Shown: positions 1 to 11,539 of the stretch, piece by piece
Layout of the letters: every line of letters starts with the position of its first letter
Position numbering within the stretch: position 1 is the stretch's first letter
Origin: Marsupella aquatica
Lineage: Eukaryota > Marchantiophyta
NCBI GenBank assembly: GCA_973895155.1
Contig: OZ316897.1
Location: 4,712,001-4,776,000, forward strand
Direction of reading: 5' to 3'
Length of the DNA: 64,000 nt
The notes under the pieces: model-generated
Databases searched by the model: none
What the model saw: the letters and a program-made list of their open reading frames with translations, nothing else
What the model was told of the DNA's origin: nothing
Position numbers and translations under genes: made by a program

Positions 1-2100
1 TTGCCCGAAACCTCACCCTTACTGGTGGTTTTGCGCACTTAAAGAGTGTAACCAAGCTCACCCAAATACATAGCTTCCAAGTCCAGCCTTGCTTGCATGT
101 AGCTCTTTAAGTTCTATTGCTTTAGTTAGTCTATGTGAGATCACTCAATTGGAGTCCCCCCGCTTCTACCGGGGCTGGCTCTATATACTCACACATTGAG
201 ACCAAATGGTTGGATGCTATGCTGCTAGAGCCCCATCCCTGCCCTAATAGTGTTGCCATTATCTCTAACTACTCAAGCCTAACTCAACTTTATTTCTATC
301 TCCAAGATTGTCCATGTACTTTGAATTTGGCCCTTCTTCACAATTTTTGTGAGCTTGCACCTCTTCTCTCAATTTCTCTATTCAACCAAGTGGTGGACCT
401 TGCCACCCAGCGCCCTCACCAATCCCAGCACTCACGCCTAAGTGCCCCTGGTGCCCAAACGCCTCAACGGAATACCTCGAGCAAGTAAACTAGTGCCCCT
501 TGCACCGCCAGCGGCCCCTCCCATACGAAGCTGCACTTGCTCTCTAACACGACCGCTACTCAATGGTCCTCCCTATCTGCACAAGCAACCAAACACCTCA
601 GTAAGTAACCCTGCAGGATCTAGAACTCACCCAGTCTAGCATCCTACTCAAGCTCAACACACATTGGTAAATAGGTTAGCGATAGGTCCTCCCAATGCCA
701 TAAGCCGGAACCAGAACCCACGCCCACTGTTCGTCCAGAACAACTCCTTAATTGGGCCCGGCCCGGGTTCCCCCTTGTACCTATCCATCACCAACTGACC
801 GCCCTGACCCCAGGACATGCTCATGGCCCAAATAGCGTAGCTTGTCCTAAAGCTTGTCCCAAGCTTGTCCTAACGCGCCGGGACCAGAATGCCCCCGACC
901 CTAGAATCCATTCCCGGTTCACCTCACTGATGATCTAGGAGCCAAACACTCTTGGGACTCAACCTCCACACCTACTTGGCCTTGACTCCCCAACGCAAGC
1001 TCCCTTGGGAGACTGAACGCGGCTTGGCTGCTGTTTGACAGGATTTGGCAAGTGGACGAGTTAACACCCGCACACCCCAAGACCCCAAGGTACCCCCAGA
1101 CCCATCTGAGCTCAGGAGGGCGTAGCCCTCTTCAAGAGCTTTCCAACGCACCCAAGAAGTACTCCAACGGACTTCCCGTTGGGAAGATATCGCCATTTCC
1201 GTTTGGTGATTTCCCTTAGTGTCGCGACCGCCACGGCTCACGACTTTGGCTCGCCCTTGGTCCCCAGGGAGAGACCACTCCCTTCATATATGTTTTTGGA
1301 GACCTGCCACCCTCGGACCAGCTTTGGTCCCTAAACATTTGGCCCCCAACCCGGATCTTATCGCGCATAATGGGCGCTCCCTCAACTGGCAACGCCTGTA
1401 ACTTTCTCGTTAGGCATCCGCAAGCGGAGTACCTTAGCCCGTTGCGATCCGGCCGACCCAGTGCTCATGCCTAGGCCCTCAGGTCTCATCGCCGCTCGGG
1501 GCCCCCAATCGGCCCAACCCGGATCGGGCCCTAACTTGCGCCCCAAGTGTCCGTCGCCCATGGTGTCAACTCCATTGGCCTAGGGCCCAAGAGGAGCTCA
1601 CACTCAAGCCCTCAGAACTCCAAGTCCATCCGGAGGTCCGGACAACCATCCTTGAGCCCGACCCATTTACCCTTGACCCGACCAGCTATTAGCTAGTCCA
1701 AGTTCTTAGTGTGTGTCCCCAGCTCGGCTCCTTGCCTCGCTAGTGCCACGTCTCATTGCCCACAAGTCTCCCCATGCTAAGTCCTCCCCGGATGGCCTAT
1801 CCGGGCTCAGACCATAAGGGAGCTCGGCGTCGGAGTCAGCGACACCGGAGCTAAGTGTTAAGGTAGTCGAGTTCTATGACTAACCATCTGCTGCATGGAT
1901 GGAGGAATTGGAAGCTACTTGGGCTCTCCTTCCAATGAGCTCAATTATAGCCAATTTGGTCAAAGATGGAGAAAATTATGCCCCCGTAACCAAGAAGGGG
2001 TACAAATTGCAGAGCTAACCCGTGGCCTCAAGCTAATCCACTAGCCGCTAATATGCTAACCCGCCAACTCAAGCTAAGTTGAGCCCAAATCCAAGCTGAC
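1..2100 (-). mobile_element. Family B LTR-retrotransposon repeat, copy 1 (decayed, cut by window start)
   Basis: Read on the minus strand, this stretch matches the plus strand at 42-44.3 kb in several blocks. Around 715-760 a block on the Gly/Pro-rich stretch matches 43385-43410. Around 390-470 a block containing GGCACCA and GGGATTGGTGAGGGYGCTGG matches 43650-43735. Around 1430-1490 a block matches 42655-42720. Its last part (about 30-200) also matches 50985-51090, including a TATA-like block followed by a run of CCGGTAGRAGC. No protein domain survives; the open frames here are short and unrelated to known families. The repeated order across three places and the TATA-like block suggest LTR plus internal region of one large, non-coding (LARD-like) element. 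Base composition is GC-richer than the rest of the window. The exact ends are not visible. Confidence 0.6.
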
Positions 2101-3340
2101 CTATGCTCAAATGCTCCCCCAAATTCTCTGGGTCAACCACAAGATCAATAAATTGATCGACATGCTTTTGAATCTTGTCTCCACCAACCATTTTGAAATG
2201 CATGAGCTTCAAAATTACATACATTTGGGTTGATATCTCCAGGTTCTTGTAGTACTTGTTGTATTATGCTTGAAACAAGTCCGTCACCATTTGTGTTGAC
2301 TTTTCCTCAAATTGTGTCTTCACATTGTTTTTCAGGTTCATGCCAACAATGTTCACCTCGTGATCTTATAGATCATTCCAGCCATTGGCTTCTATCTCCT
2401 TGGGTTGAGGTCACAATACCTTGTCTAGACCCATTGCCTTTATTGCATCCCTTAATTACGTCCGACATAGTATAGTCCATCCAACCATCAAATATTTTTG
2501 CCTCAAACCTTTGACTCCAATCCTAGTAGTCGTCATCACTAGAACGTTGAGTGTAGTGTTGAGTCTCCTTCCAACAAGAAATAAACTTTGAATGCTGAGA
2601 TGTGGGGTGTGAAAACAAAGCCAAAACTGAAAGTTGGTGAAGATTAAAACTGATCACTCACTTGTGTAGCCCACAAGATTAATTATCCACCAAAGTTTTT
2701 AAATGGTTTGTCAAACAGACCCGCAAGTGCGGAGAATGTTTACGTACTTTAATGGTACGGCCAAAAATTAAAAATACCCCATGAGGGAATCTTTTATACT
2801 AAAGATTCTGCTGGCATACATTTTCAAAATTAAAATCACCAATATATGCCGAATTTCCCCAAGTATACCTCTCTAAAAGTTGAAGTTTATCCAATTTTGC
2901 CTTGGATCTTTGATGTTTGGTCAAAATTTAAGCCTTCTTTTTGGGAAATTTTGCTCACCTTTGTACATTCCATGTGGGGGAAGTTCATAGAGGCATTTCC
3001 CCTACTTGAGCCATGTCAACCCCTCAAACATCTCCCTTGATTTTTTGATCTCCTCCGACGCCTACGTAAGTGACGACTATTCATGGCAAAAAGTACCCCA
3101 GAGCATATTCACACAAATTCTTGACTTAATTTGTACCAAAATCTGAATTTTATTGTAGATTCAAAAACTAGACTTTGAGGGCACCAAGATGGACATAAAA
3201 AACTCTAAAAATTATGAAATAACGAGGGAAAAACAATTAAGCAAAAATTACTTATATTAATTTATCCGCCATTGCCAAATTTTTGAGTTCAAAACAAGAA
3301 TTCAAAATGAGATTGTTTTGCAACTGCTTGACTGAATTCA
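2101..3340 (-). mobile_element. Probable internal remnant of the copia element whose LTR lies at 3688-4094
   Basis: This AT-rich stretch lies downstream (minus strand) of a primer-binding site and so should be retroelement interior. I see no gag, protease, integrase or reverse transcriptase motif in any frame; reading frames are short and broken. The boundary with the family B repeat to the left is not defined. It may include unrelated sequence. Confidence 0.3.
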
Positions 3341-3341
3341 A

Positions 3342-3506
3342 CTATTTTGATATCGAAATGTTTAGAAAGACAAGGTGCTCAAGCCTATCTAAATTCCAAG
3401 TCCAAAATAGCAATTCAAAAGACTGAGATAAGATATCAAACTTATCTCTTTCCCAGTAACTCAATCTGAAACCATCACTTGTGATTTGTTCAATTTCTAA
3501 TCTCAT
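3342..3506 (-). pseudogene. Gag-like N-terminal remnant of copia element (54 codons)
   Basis: On the minus strand an ATG at 3506 opens a 54-codon frame that starts MRLEIEQITSDGFRLSYWER and ends with TAG at 3342-3344. The start resembles the Ty1-copia gag opening, where a short acidic/hydrophobic lead is followed by a Phe-x-Leu-x-x-Trp block. It lies about 165 bases after the primer-binding site, where gag is expected. The usual gag length is several hundred residues, so this is a truncated remnant. The assignment depends on position and a weak motif; it could be chance. Confidence 0.35.
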
Positions 3507-3672
3507 GCCACCATTGCTTCACTAAATGAGCCCCTGCAGGTTGTGTTCTCCACACTTGTGAGAAGATTGAGTGCAATCTTCTCCCAAGAGCTCCGTCCCA
3601 AAGAGAAAACATCTAATGTTTGCTCCACTTGAAGCAAGTTCTATGGAGTTTTTAAGGAGATAAAAAACCTGA

Positions 3673-3684
3673 GCTCTGATACCA
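3673..3684 (-). promoter_or_regulatory. Retrotransposon primer-binding site (initiator tRNA-Met)
   Basis: The minus strand reads TGGTATCAGAGC, the standard plant copia primer-binding site complementary to the 3' end of initiator tRNA-Met. Two bases separate it from the CA that ends the LTR. This fixes both the orientation (minus) and the LTR's 3' border. Confidence 0.85.
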
Positions 3685-3686
3685 AT

Positions 3687-4094
3687 TGTGGGGATAAATC
3701 TAATCAGGCAAACACTCAAATTGTACACTTACTCATTGTTACGTGGTTCACCTCAAGGTTGGCTATGTTCACGAGAATGACAAAGCTTTATTAGCGATTT
3801 TGTGTCTACTTAGAAACTCACATTAACAAATCTCTTCCTCTTGAAGCTCTTATCTCTTGCTATGTGCTTTGTGTTCTCTCTTGAGCACTCTAGTTGTATG
3901 TTCTCACACCTTGAAAAGAGTTATGAGTCAAGCCTGCACCCAACTTGCACAAGCACAACCAATTAGTCCCCAAATATTGAATACAACACCACCATATCTA
4001 CTATCCAACCTATTTATGTTCAGTTGATTAGAGTTATAACCTTTAAATAATGAAGAAAGCTACATTTCATAACACAACAAAATAACACAACAAC
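3687..4094 (-). mobile_element. 5' LTR of a Ty1-copia-type element
   Basis: The 3' border of the LTR (minus strand ...CCCCACA at 3687) is set by the adjoining primer-binding site. The 5' border is proposed at the TGTTGTG near 4094, giving about 408 bp with TG..CA ends, but it is not independently confirmed. A block near 3745-3775 (minus strand, GGTGAACCACGTAAC) resembles the 3' part of plant copia LTRs, and a similar GGTGAACC block occurs in the solo LTR at 52404-52771. No matching second LTR was found downstream, so the element is truncated. Confidence 0.65.
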
Positions 4095-4316
4095 TAAACT
4101 AGCATAATTTTGAGAATTTGGTTTTACTAGCATATATTAACAAATAAAATCTTCAAAACTAAGCTGCCCAAGACAATATCATAGATATTTACAACTAGTG
4201 GCTCAATCCAAGCCATCATTTTTTTACATAGCCTCTTATTATTGTAAATGAGCTTTTGATGTCATTCATACAAAATTAAATTTATGCACATAAATTAAAA
4301 ATTACAGAATGATTTA

Positions 4317-4440
4317 CAACACTCGTTTAATACATTTTGGCAATATGATCTAGCCTGTATGCAACACTCCTTTGAATGCACTTTGACAATATGATCTAGC
4401 CCATACTCAACACTCGATTGAATGCACTTTGGCAATCTGC
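4317..4440. repeat. 46-47 bp tandem repeat, about 2.7 copies
   Basis: Three successive units begin CAACACTC and contain TTTGRCAAT followed by ATGATCTAGCC (the third is truncated). Units start near 4318, 4364 and 4410. No function apparent. Confidence 0.8.
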
Positions 4441-4545
4441 TGTACCCCAAAGGATTGAGCTGGACCCACATACTAGTTTCATTTCTTAGGTACTACATAG
4501 AAATGGGGAGAACAGGCATGGGATCAGAGTCAAACAAACAAGACT

Positions 4546-4594
4546 CCTTCCATGACAAGTGAAGAGTGGTGACTCTTCACTCTACCATGGAAGG
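4546..4594. repeat. 49-nt near-perfect hairpin
   Basis: Nested inverted arms: CCTTCCATG (4546-4554) pairs with CATGGAAGG (4586-4594), and AGTGAAGAGT pairs with ACTCTTCACT around a 4-base loop GGTG. The arms are separated by a small 3/4-base internal loop. The outer 9 bp and inner 10 bp are perfect. The loop is short for a typical plant microRNA precursor. No gene is adjacent. Confidence 0.85.
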
Positions 4595-4599
4595 AACAA

Positions 4600-6465
4600 A
4601 ACACTTTTTAAAGTTCTCACCCCTTGATACTCTAGGGAATGTTGTCTTTGTTGACCCTGAAAAAAAAACAATTTAAGGCCCTACCTGATGTTTCTGTTTG
4701 TACTTTGGAGAACATTTCTCCTAAGCATGTTCTACACATAACATATTTCAGTGGAGAATGTCCTGGCTCGATTTGATGTGACCTCCCAACTAAAGGGTAG
4801 GTATGATTGTTCATTATATTCATATTCTTGTTTTTCCTTGTGCCTTTTCATTCCCAATAAGTGGGCAAACCATTGTCCTCAGTCAAGTCTCTCAACTCTG
4901 TTAAAATACATGTGTACCATATATTTAATTACATTTAATCCTTACCATTAAGATTGTTTCTTTTTCATGGACCACATTAATATTTGAATTGGTGGTCATT
5001 GTTTGCCATTTTTTCCATCTTTATAATTATTTATATGATATCAAAAAGTTAGATATATTTATTATTTTATCACATTAAGATAAAAATACATATCCTTTTA
5101 TTTTGCTGCACGGCAAGATAAGTAATCAGTTTCAAGAGGATGAGCTAACTGTACAGCTATGTCGGGACACACCAGAAGGATTATCCCAAAGAAAAGAAAC
5201 TTGGAAGAAAAGTCATCAGGTGTTTATTCAGGAAAATGCCATCCTTAAAGGGCTTTATTTTACAAATTTAATTTAACCTTTTGGTTGCATTTTTGCATTC
5301 CGCTTGTTGAGCAAAGACGCTACTCGCCAAAGCATGTGACCATCCAGCAACTTAGTAGACAATAACAAGACATATGCCGGACTATGGTCTTTCCATACTC
5401 CCCGCATGCCTTAGAATATGAATGAGTATTGAGATGGGTGGTCTCATTAGTGAGCTTCTCATTCACAGTACCACCTCTCCTGTTGATCTCCCTCTTGAAA
5501 CGCAAGACCCTATATGGTTTAACAGACTTCTCCACTATAACAGCAGTGTGCTCTTGACTCATATTACATGAACCATGTGTTGATGTAATTAGATTCATGA
5601 AAGTAGACAGTCAACCTATTTCAGTACACACATAGCATATATGAGGCCCTTTTAGTGATTTTTCCAGGTATAGCCTGATCGAATTCACATAGAAATACCT
5701 GTCTCTAAGGTCACAGTGGTAGGGACTGAGAATGATTTCATTCAATTGCCTAATTTCTAGTCACATCTGTAATTGAACAAATGTATGGGTCAGGCACTAC
5801 TTAAGATGAACTTCGTTTGGAGCAAAAACTACACATAATTTCACCTATATGTATTTTCATACTCCAATGCATGTCTGCTATTTTATTCCAGACTACATTG
5901 CCTGCTTGGAATTCTTAGCCTTTTACAGTTATGGTCTCTTACCATACACATTATTTACTGGAAGTGAAAAACACAAACATCCTTGTGCAGGCCTTAAGTT
6001 CAAGATTGCGATTGACTTAATCAGTCTTCAGAAAAGAAGTTAACTTGGTTTTTTAGGTGTCAAAGTGTAGGAAGGTATAAGGACACAACCATGGCTGAAC
6101 TGAAGAAGCAACATCAAAAATCACTGAGTGGTGACAAACTCTACAGACAATTTCAAATTAGCAGGGTGATTCTAATCTATGGTTCACAGCAAGCTATGGT
6201 TCACAGCAAGAGCCGCCCCACTTCCTTAAGAAGTCCAAAATGTGAGATGTGTGCAATGTTGGATTCATTTAGCTTACTTAGCCTATAGGTGCTGAGGAGC
6301 TTGTTCTGTTGCTGGAGCTGGAGGTGTCATCTAGCAATAGCAAAGTCAAGTGATCTGTGACAGGGGTCTACAGATGAGGGTCAATTGTATGGAGGTGACA
6401 ATACAAAACCATCTATCAACCCCGTGTGCACATTGACAATAATCTGGTGGTCACATGATACCCTT
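4600..6465. other. No recognisable gene
   Basis: AT-rich sequence with only short open frames. A 92-codon minus-strand frame at 5320-5598 has a basic stretch (KPYRVLRFKREINRR) but no recognised family. Nothing else supported. Confidence 0.5.
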
Positions 6466-6469
6466 GTGC

Positions 6470-6916
6470 CTAAAGGGCTAGTAAGCACCCATGGTGCCAA
6501 CTGGTGGGACATCTGAGACAATGGACCATATCTATCCAGTAGTCACCGTCAGGCTCCCCACAAACAGGACAAATATGCAGTGGGCAAAGAGAGTTTTCAC
6601 GGGGCAGGCATGTGAAACAGAAAAAACAAACACAGAAATCAATCGGTCTAGACATTTCCAAAGCTCTTGCTCACCCCCCCCCCCCCAACAGTGTCGGTTG
6701 TGCCACATTGAGCACACTTGTTGATATTAGTGGCACAATCAAAGCAGGTCCAAGCACCCCGATGGTCCTCTTGGAGCCCAACCCATGGGCATGCATTCTT
6801 TGGTGCATAAGTGGACTGGGAATTCACATGGAATTGCCTTACACAGGTGCCATCACACATGACCAGGGCACATCCATCATCACAAATGGCACAGACATGA
6901 GTGGCCATCTGATGAA
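6470..6916 (-). pseudogene. EDM2-type PHD-finger cluster, fragment
   Basis: EDM2 is a plant chromatin protein with tandem atypical PHD fingers that affects silencing and alternative polyadenylation at transposon-containing genes. The minus strand here encodes a first finger: HVCAICDDG, then CDGTC, RQFHV, a Cys before WVGLQ, and TCFDC followed by NKCAQCGTTD. After a frame change it continues with CPLHICPVCGEP and VHCLRCPTSWHHGC, matching the spacing of the later EDM2 PHD segment. The zinc-ligand order is EDM2-like. Between the two parts lies a run of 13 C (6674-6686, plus strand), and the second Cys/His module normally found there is not readable. A GT donor-like GTGAGC follows the run but no good acceptor is seen. 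I saw no N-terminal or methyltransferase-like EDM2 regions in the flanks. It is most likely a gene fragment or pseudogene; an assembly error in the homopolymer is the alternative. Confidence 0.6.
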
Positions 6917-7316
6917 TATGTGCACTTGACCAGTGACAATGCCTTCTCATGACCTGTGATCCACCTCTGCATGCTGGCAGTTTTGGACGAACCATGACTT
7001 CTCATGAAGAACAAAAAACAGCACAATATGGTTGGAGTCATTGATGCAATGAAGCCACGAACGAGAAGTCACAACCATGCATTCATGCCTAAGATTTTCC
7101 AAAGTGTCAATTCAAACATCCAAACACAACCTGTATGTCACCAAGTACCTACTAGTGGGTGCAGCTCACTTATGTTTTAGAAAGAGACAGTTTATATGTC
7201 AAAACACTCTACAAATAAGAACATGAATGTAGAGGTGCATTTGTGTGCATGGAGTAAATTTTCAGTTTAGGACTCTTGAGATTGAACACTGTCAATTACT
7301 GACAGATTTTGTACAT

Positions 7317-7412
7317 TGAAGGTGGGCAATTGTTGGGCCAACATTTACACAGATTACTTAAAAACATAGCCAAAATTGAAGGTGGGCAATTGTTGGGCTA
7401 GCACTTTCACAC
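7317..7412. repeat. 60-bp tandem duplication
   Basis: A 34-36 base segment with GGTGGGCAATTGTTGGGC occurs at 7317-7352 and again exactly 60 bases later at 7377-7412. Confidence 0.85.
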
Positions 7413-9549
7413 GCTACCGACAAATTTTCACAGATAATTGAAAGGAAATCGCTACTCAGGGAGCCCAATAGAACTCAACGTATTAAAGAAAAGAAAAGAA
7501 AGGCAACATTGGCACCACAAAGACCCTACCAACAAGCCACCAAGAAGAAGCAACATGTCCATTGAACTTTGCAGCAAGACACTGTTTTCATGATTATCCA
7601 TCTGTAGTGATGATAATAGCAAAGCACACACCCTAGATGGCCGGTGAGATGACAAGAAACAAGAACGTTGATTTCTTTGTAGATCTTGTGATCACCGAAA
7701 GAGATGGAGACAACCGGCACCGCAGCTCATCTTTGCGGAGGAGAGGCGAGGACGACCACAGCTGAAGTCAGCTTTGCTCAACTCAACAGAGTAGGAACCC
7801 GCTCCTCCCGCTAATTAAGCTGCACACGAGTAGAAATGGCCAGAGTCATTCACTCGGTCAAGCTAGGAACAAGAAGTCCCTACCATAAATTAGCCACATG
7901 ACTACAAAAAAGTAAACCTACTAGCACGCCCCCCCCCCCCCCAACCTTGGACCTTGTGGTCTTAATATACTATAGAATACCACTTTGAATGTCAACACAC
8001 AACAAAAAGATAAACAACATGAATGTATGTACAGGTAGCAAACACATGTGTGGAAGAAATTTCACTGACTGATGAAGCGGAGTTTGGAGGGGAGATTACT
8101 GAAATCTCATTTAAAACCTCAAAACAAAACCTGTACCGGCCTCACTGAGTAATTGGTATTGGTGGTCCTGGAGACTGTTCAAAAACAAGGCAACTTTATA
8201 TGTCAACACAATGAAAACATAATTACAGGTATGAAACAACGGCATCAAATATATTTGAACTTTACGGCTTAAGCACAGATTGTGGGCTCCAGAGAGAATG
8301 GCATAGGTGGAAGATGACAAGAAACTCTCTACACCTGAAGACAGTATAGGAAGATCAGCCACGCTAAAAAAGGTGGACGTTGATTTCCACTCAAAAAAAA
8401 GTCACCATGAAGGTGGACGTTTGGCCGAGGGGGCATGAAGGCACCCAATGTTCTGTTTGTGATGAAAAGATGGTCATGGGGGTGGGGAAAGACAAGTAGG
8501 AAGAGGGGTGGGGAGGAATGGTCAGTTACCTTTAGGCCATTTTGATAGAATGGGGACCCTAGCTTGTACTTAAGAAATGATGTTCTATACAAATGGTGGT
8601 AACTATAAGTTCTAACCCAATGAAGAAGTGTATTGACCAACACCATGGGCCAGGTCCTTGGGTTTGATTGGAGTTGCAATGAAGATATTCCACTCTTGCG
8701 GAATGCAACTCTCTATAAATGACATTTGTGCGCAAACTACTGAAATGAGTGATTCAAAAGAGTAACGGGGTGGTCAACTTTGATCATCCGTGGCTTTTAC
8801 TAGTGGTACTAATGAATCGGTAGTCAGAACTCATCATACTTAGGTGACCTTGTCATAATAGTCAAAAGTAGTGTGGTAAAAAATAGGGGGGAATTCTACT
8901 AGTGCTTGCAAGCCTATAGTTGAGTGTCCAGAAAAGGTTAAGAATTTATTCTAAGGCTGGATGTTGGATTGTTGCAATTTCTCAAGACTATTTGTCATTA
9001 CAATGAGGAGGGGTTAGAAGTTAGTACATAGGTAGGGGTAAGATACTCTTGGAGGTCGGGATTTCACACTAAGATTATGTCAAGGATCATGTGCAGGGTT
9101 TAATGATATTTGAGGATTTCAAAACATTTGAAGGACTTATTGCACACCATCCCCCTGCCATGGAAACCTTTTGCCTTAGAGCCTTTGTTGATAGCTGTGT
9201 AATGGGTCTGATAGTGCCAAGAGATCTCCCGTGGAACTCCTGCTATGGATCTGGGAATGCTGAGCTATCAATTGCAAGTCCTCAACGCATAGAAAACCAA
9301 GTCTCTCAAGGCCACCTTCCCTTAGGGTGAACTGAACCTTGGAAGCTAACCAACCCCCTTTACTTCCACTTAGTTGCCAACCTAAGGCTTTCCTATGAGT
9401 CATGGGCTCACTAGTCCATGTAGCAACTTGCAAGGATTGTCAACGTGATCACAACTCTTGATAGTCAGGTGAGGGTAGTTCCCTCATATATATCGCCAAG
9501 TTGTAGTGCGAGGAAATGTTTTGAGGGAGAATTTTTTTAAATTATTTTT
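7413..9549. other. No recognisable gene; C homopolymer inside
   Basis: Only short open frames with no recognised motif. A run of about 15 C lies at 7928-7942. An earlier frame near 7660-7720 (IYKEINVLV, minus) was compared with EDM2 and not accepted. Confidence 0.5.
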
Positions 9550-9620
9550 TTCACTATGGGTGTCCGTACAGTATGGACACAAAAACATCTCAATTGGGCA
9601 GCTGAGATTCAGAATTTTTT
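9550..9620. repeat. Small dispersed repeat with 21-bp near-palindrome (copy 1)
   Basis: Positions 9560-9580 read as a near-palindrome built on GTGTCCGTAC and its partner GTATGGACAC. It is followed by ATCTCA...TGAGAT (9587-9608). The same pair of elements recurs at 52155-52330. Probably a MITE-like repeat; ends not defined. Confidence 0.6.
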
Positions 9621-9807
9621 TAGATAACTGATGTCAGCCGCTAATATCAGTTATCAACTGATGATGTTGTGTACCCCACAAAAAAGTTAAAAATGATCAG
9701 AATAATGCGCCATGCCATATTTTTCAATGCCGTGAAGCAATGAATGCAAGCACAAAAAAGCTAAAAATGATCAAAGAAATATGATATTGCAGTTCTTCCA
9801 AGATATA

Positions 9808-10165
9808 TGCTTGATGGGACCCCGACAAAAGAAATTTAGGTGATATAAGCTCTTATGAAAATTTTGTTACAAACTAGGCCCCCTCTAACACTTATGTGTC
9901 AGATGTTCTTGTAAAGTTCCTATAAGGAGTTTTAGCTTGATACCATCACCAATAAGATTGAACTATTGTAAAGTTTAAAGTCAAACCATGCTTAATGATA
10001 ACTAAACCGTTGGGGGAACCGCGGAGTAATGGCAGCCGTCGCGCAAATTGTGAGTTTTTAAATGAAGACAATATGGTTCATGTCTTCAGGTTTGAAGTTT
10101 GTCTTAAGGTTGTTTCACGGAACCTATGCACAGGGTTTGCATGATGTTTCAATGTTTCTCTTTGT
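9808..10165 (+). repeat. Dispersed repeat, TATGCTTGATGGGACC family, copy 1
   Basis: From TATGCTTGATGGGACC onward it matches 14692-15060 in the same orientation: blocks TCTAACACTT / TCTGACACTT, GGGGGAACCGCGGAGTAATGG / GGGGAGAACCATGGAATAGTGG, and a shared 3' part with TTGCATGATGTTT-like sequence. A shorter inverted copy lies at 10580-10795. It does not code for a recognisable protein. Confidence 0.7.
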
Positions 10166-10468
10166 TCGTTTGCCTAAGTATGGAATGAATCCTCTACTTT
10201 TGGCCATTGGTCCCTATCGCAACGTTTTAAAATTATCTTCTCACATCTATCTAGACCCCAAATTTGCCTAAGTATGGAAGGAACCAAGGATCTTTTACTC
10301 TTGGCTGTTTTCTCTTGTTGCAACTTTCAAAAATTGTCTAAGTGTGAAACAAAGACACCATGGACTCAATCACAACGAGAAAAGTTTGCTAGCCTGCAAG
10401 AGCTAGACTAAATGTAGGCTAAATAGTGTAAAACCCACTATCCTGTAGCTAGTAGTGGATCCCTTATC

Positions 10469-10570
10469 ACTCTATAATCATGTGAAGACATAATCCCATT
10501 ATGTGTGCAAGCATAGACATACTCTATAATCATGTGAAGACATAATCCATTATGTCTTAAGCATAGACAG
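10469..10570. repeat. 51-52 bp tandem duplication
   Basis: A unit with CTCTATAATCATGTGAAGAC and GCATAGACA occurs at 10469-10519 and 10521-10570 with a few differences. Confidence 0.85.
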
Positions 10571-10579
10571 TCTTGCGGT

Positions 10580-10795
10580 GGACTGTGTCATAGCGTGCAA
10601 TGGATTGCCCTGGGAAATGTACGGTTTACAATGCATTTAGGCACCACATAAGAACCATGAGTATGGAACCTATGTAGGGGGCCTAGTTGGTAACAAAAAT
10701 TTTGTGGGGGGCCTACAGTAGTTTGTAACAAAAGTTTAGTAGGAGCTGTCACGTAAATCTGTTTTGGCAAGGGTCCCATCAAGCATATACCTCCA
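10580..10795 (-). repeat. Dispersed repeat, TATGCTTGATGGGACC family, copy 2 (inverted, partial)
   Basis: The minus strand starts TATGCTTGATGGGACCC at about 10794 and shows internal copies of a TTGTTACAAACTA / TTGTTACCAACTAGG block. It is inverted relative to 9808 and 14692. Homology to the other copies fades after about 200 bp. Confidence 0.6.
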
Positions 10796-11210
10796 GCTCT
10801 TCCATCTCAAACACGGTATGTGTGCCTTTTTGAACTCAAGATCATGTACTTTAAAACCTAAATGTACTCTTCAAAACTTGAACAGGAGCCAGGGCAGAGC
10901 ACCACTCACCACATATTTGAATATATACATGGTCCAGGGTTGTGTTCCGGGAAGGCAGTAGTTGAATCATACTCTAGTCTCCACCATACCCCAATTCTTT
11001 ATTGTTTTCTCCTTGGATAGAATACGGGCACAAGAACAACAGTAGAGAATATATTTGATGTTTTTGAGATTTTCAAAAGTTCATATATATAGAAAGCAAT
11101 ACTATGCAAAGTGGGCATAGCAACCCAAGCAACCAAGCTATGTTCAGATTGGCTGCTTGGTTTGTCTTGTCTCACACCCAATGAAAACCATAACTATCAC
11201 GGCATAGACA

Positions 11211-11401
11211 TGTTGTGTGGCAGAGCAAAAAAGAGATGTATACAGTGAGGCTTCTCCGTATATAAAAAGTGTAGTATACATGATACAAAATGTACGTACT
11301 GTAGAGCGGTTGCAGAGAGGTGAATCATGTTTCTCTTGTGTCCACAACTTGTTCGTTGGATGTTTCACATGTACAAGTTTATGAGCAGTTCCCTCTCAAC
11401 A
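11211..11401 (+). mobile_element. Copia-type LTR fragment
   Basis: The last ~110 bases (AGGTGAATCATGT ... CCACAACTTGTTCGTTGGATG ... CTCTCAACA at 11401) match the 3' ends of the LTRs at 44314-44641 and 52404-52771. The 5' border TGTTGTG at 11211 is tentative, and no matching 5-bp duplication flanks it. Shorter than the ~330-368 bp full LTRs, so truncated. Confidence 0.55.
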
Positions 11402-11539
11402 GGCTAGCCAACTCCCCCATCCCCCACATCAAGGGTTAGAGAGGCCAGGATGTGGATAATAACCTGGGGCTGGTGATGACTCTCTGACGATAAGAACCGT
11501 GCGTGTGCAAGATGGTGGTGTTGGATCATTCCAAATGAA

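Noticed and set aside
7526-7720. Minus-strand peptide GDHKIYKEINVLV as a possible EDM2 N-terminal exon
   Set aside because: Only a few residues resemble the IYK motif, the continuation does not fit, and no matching splice sites were found.
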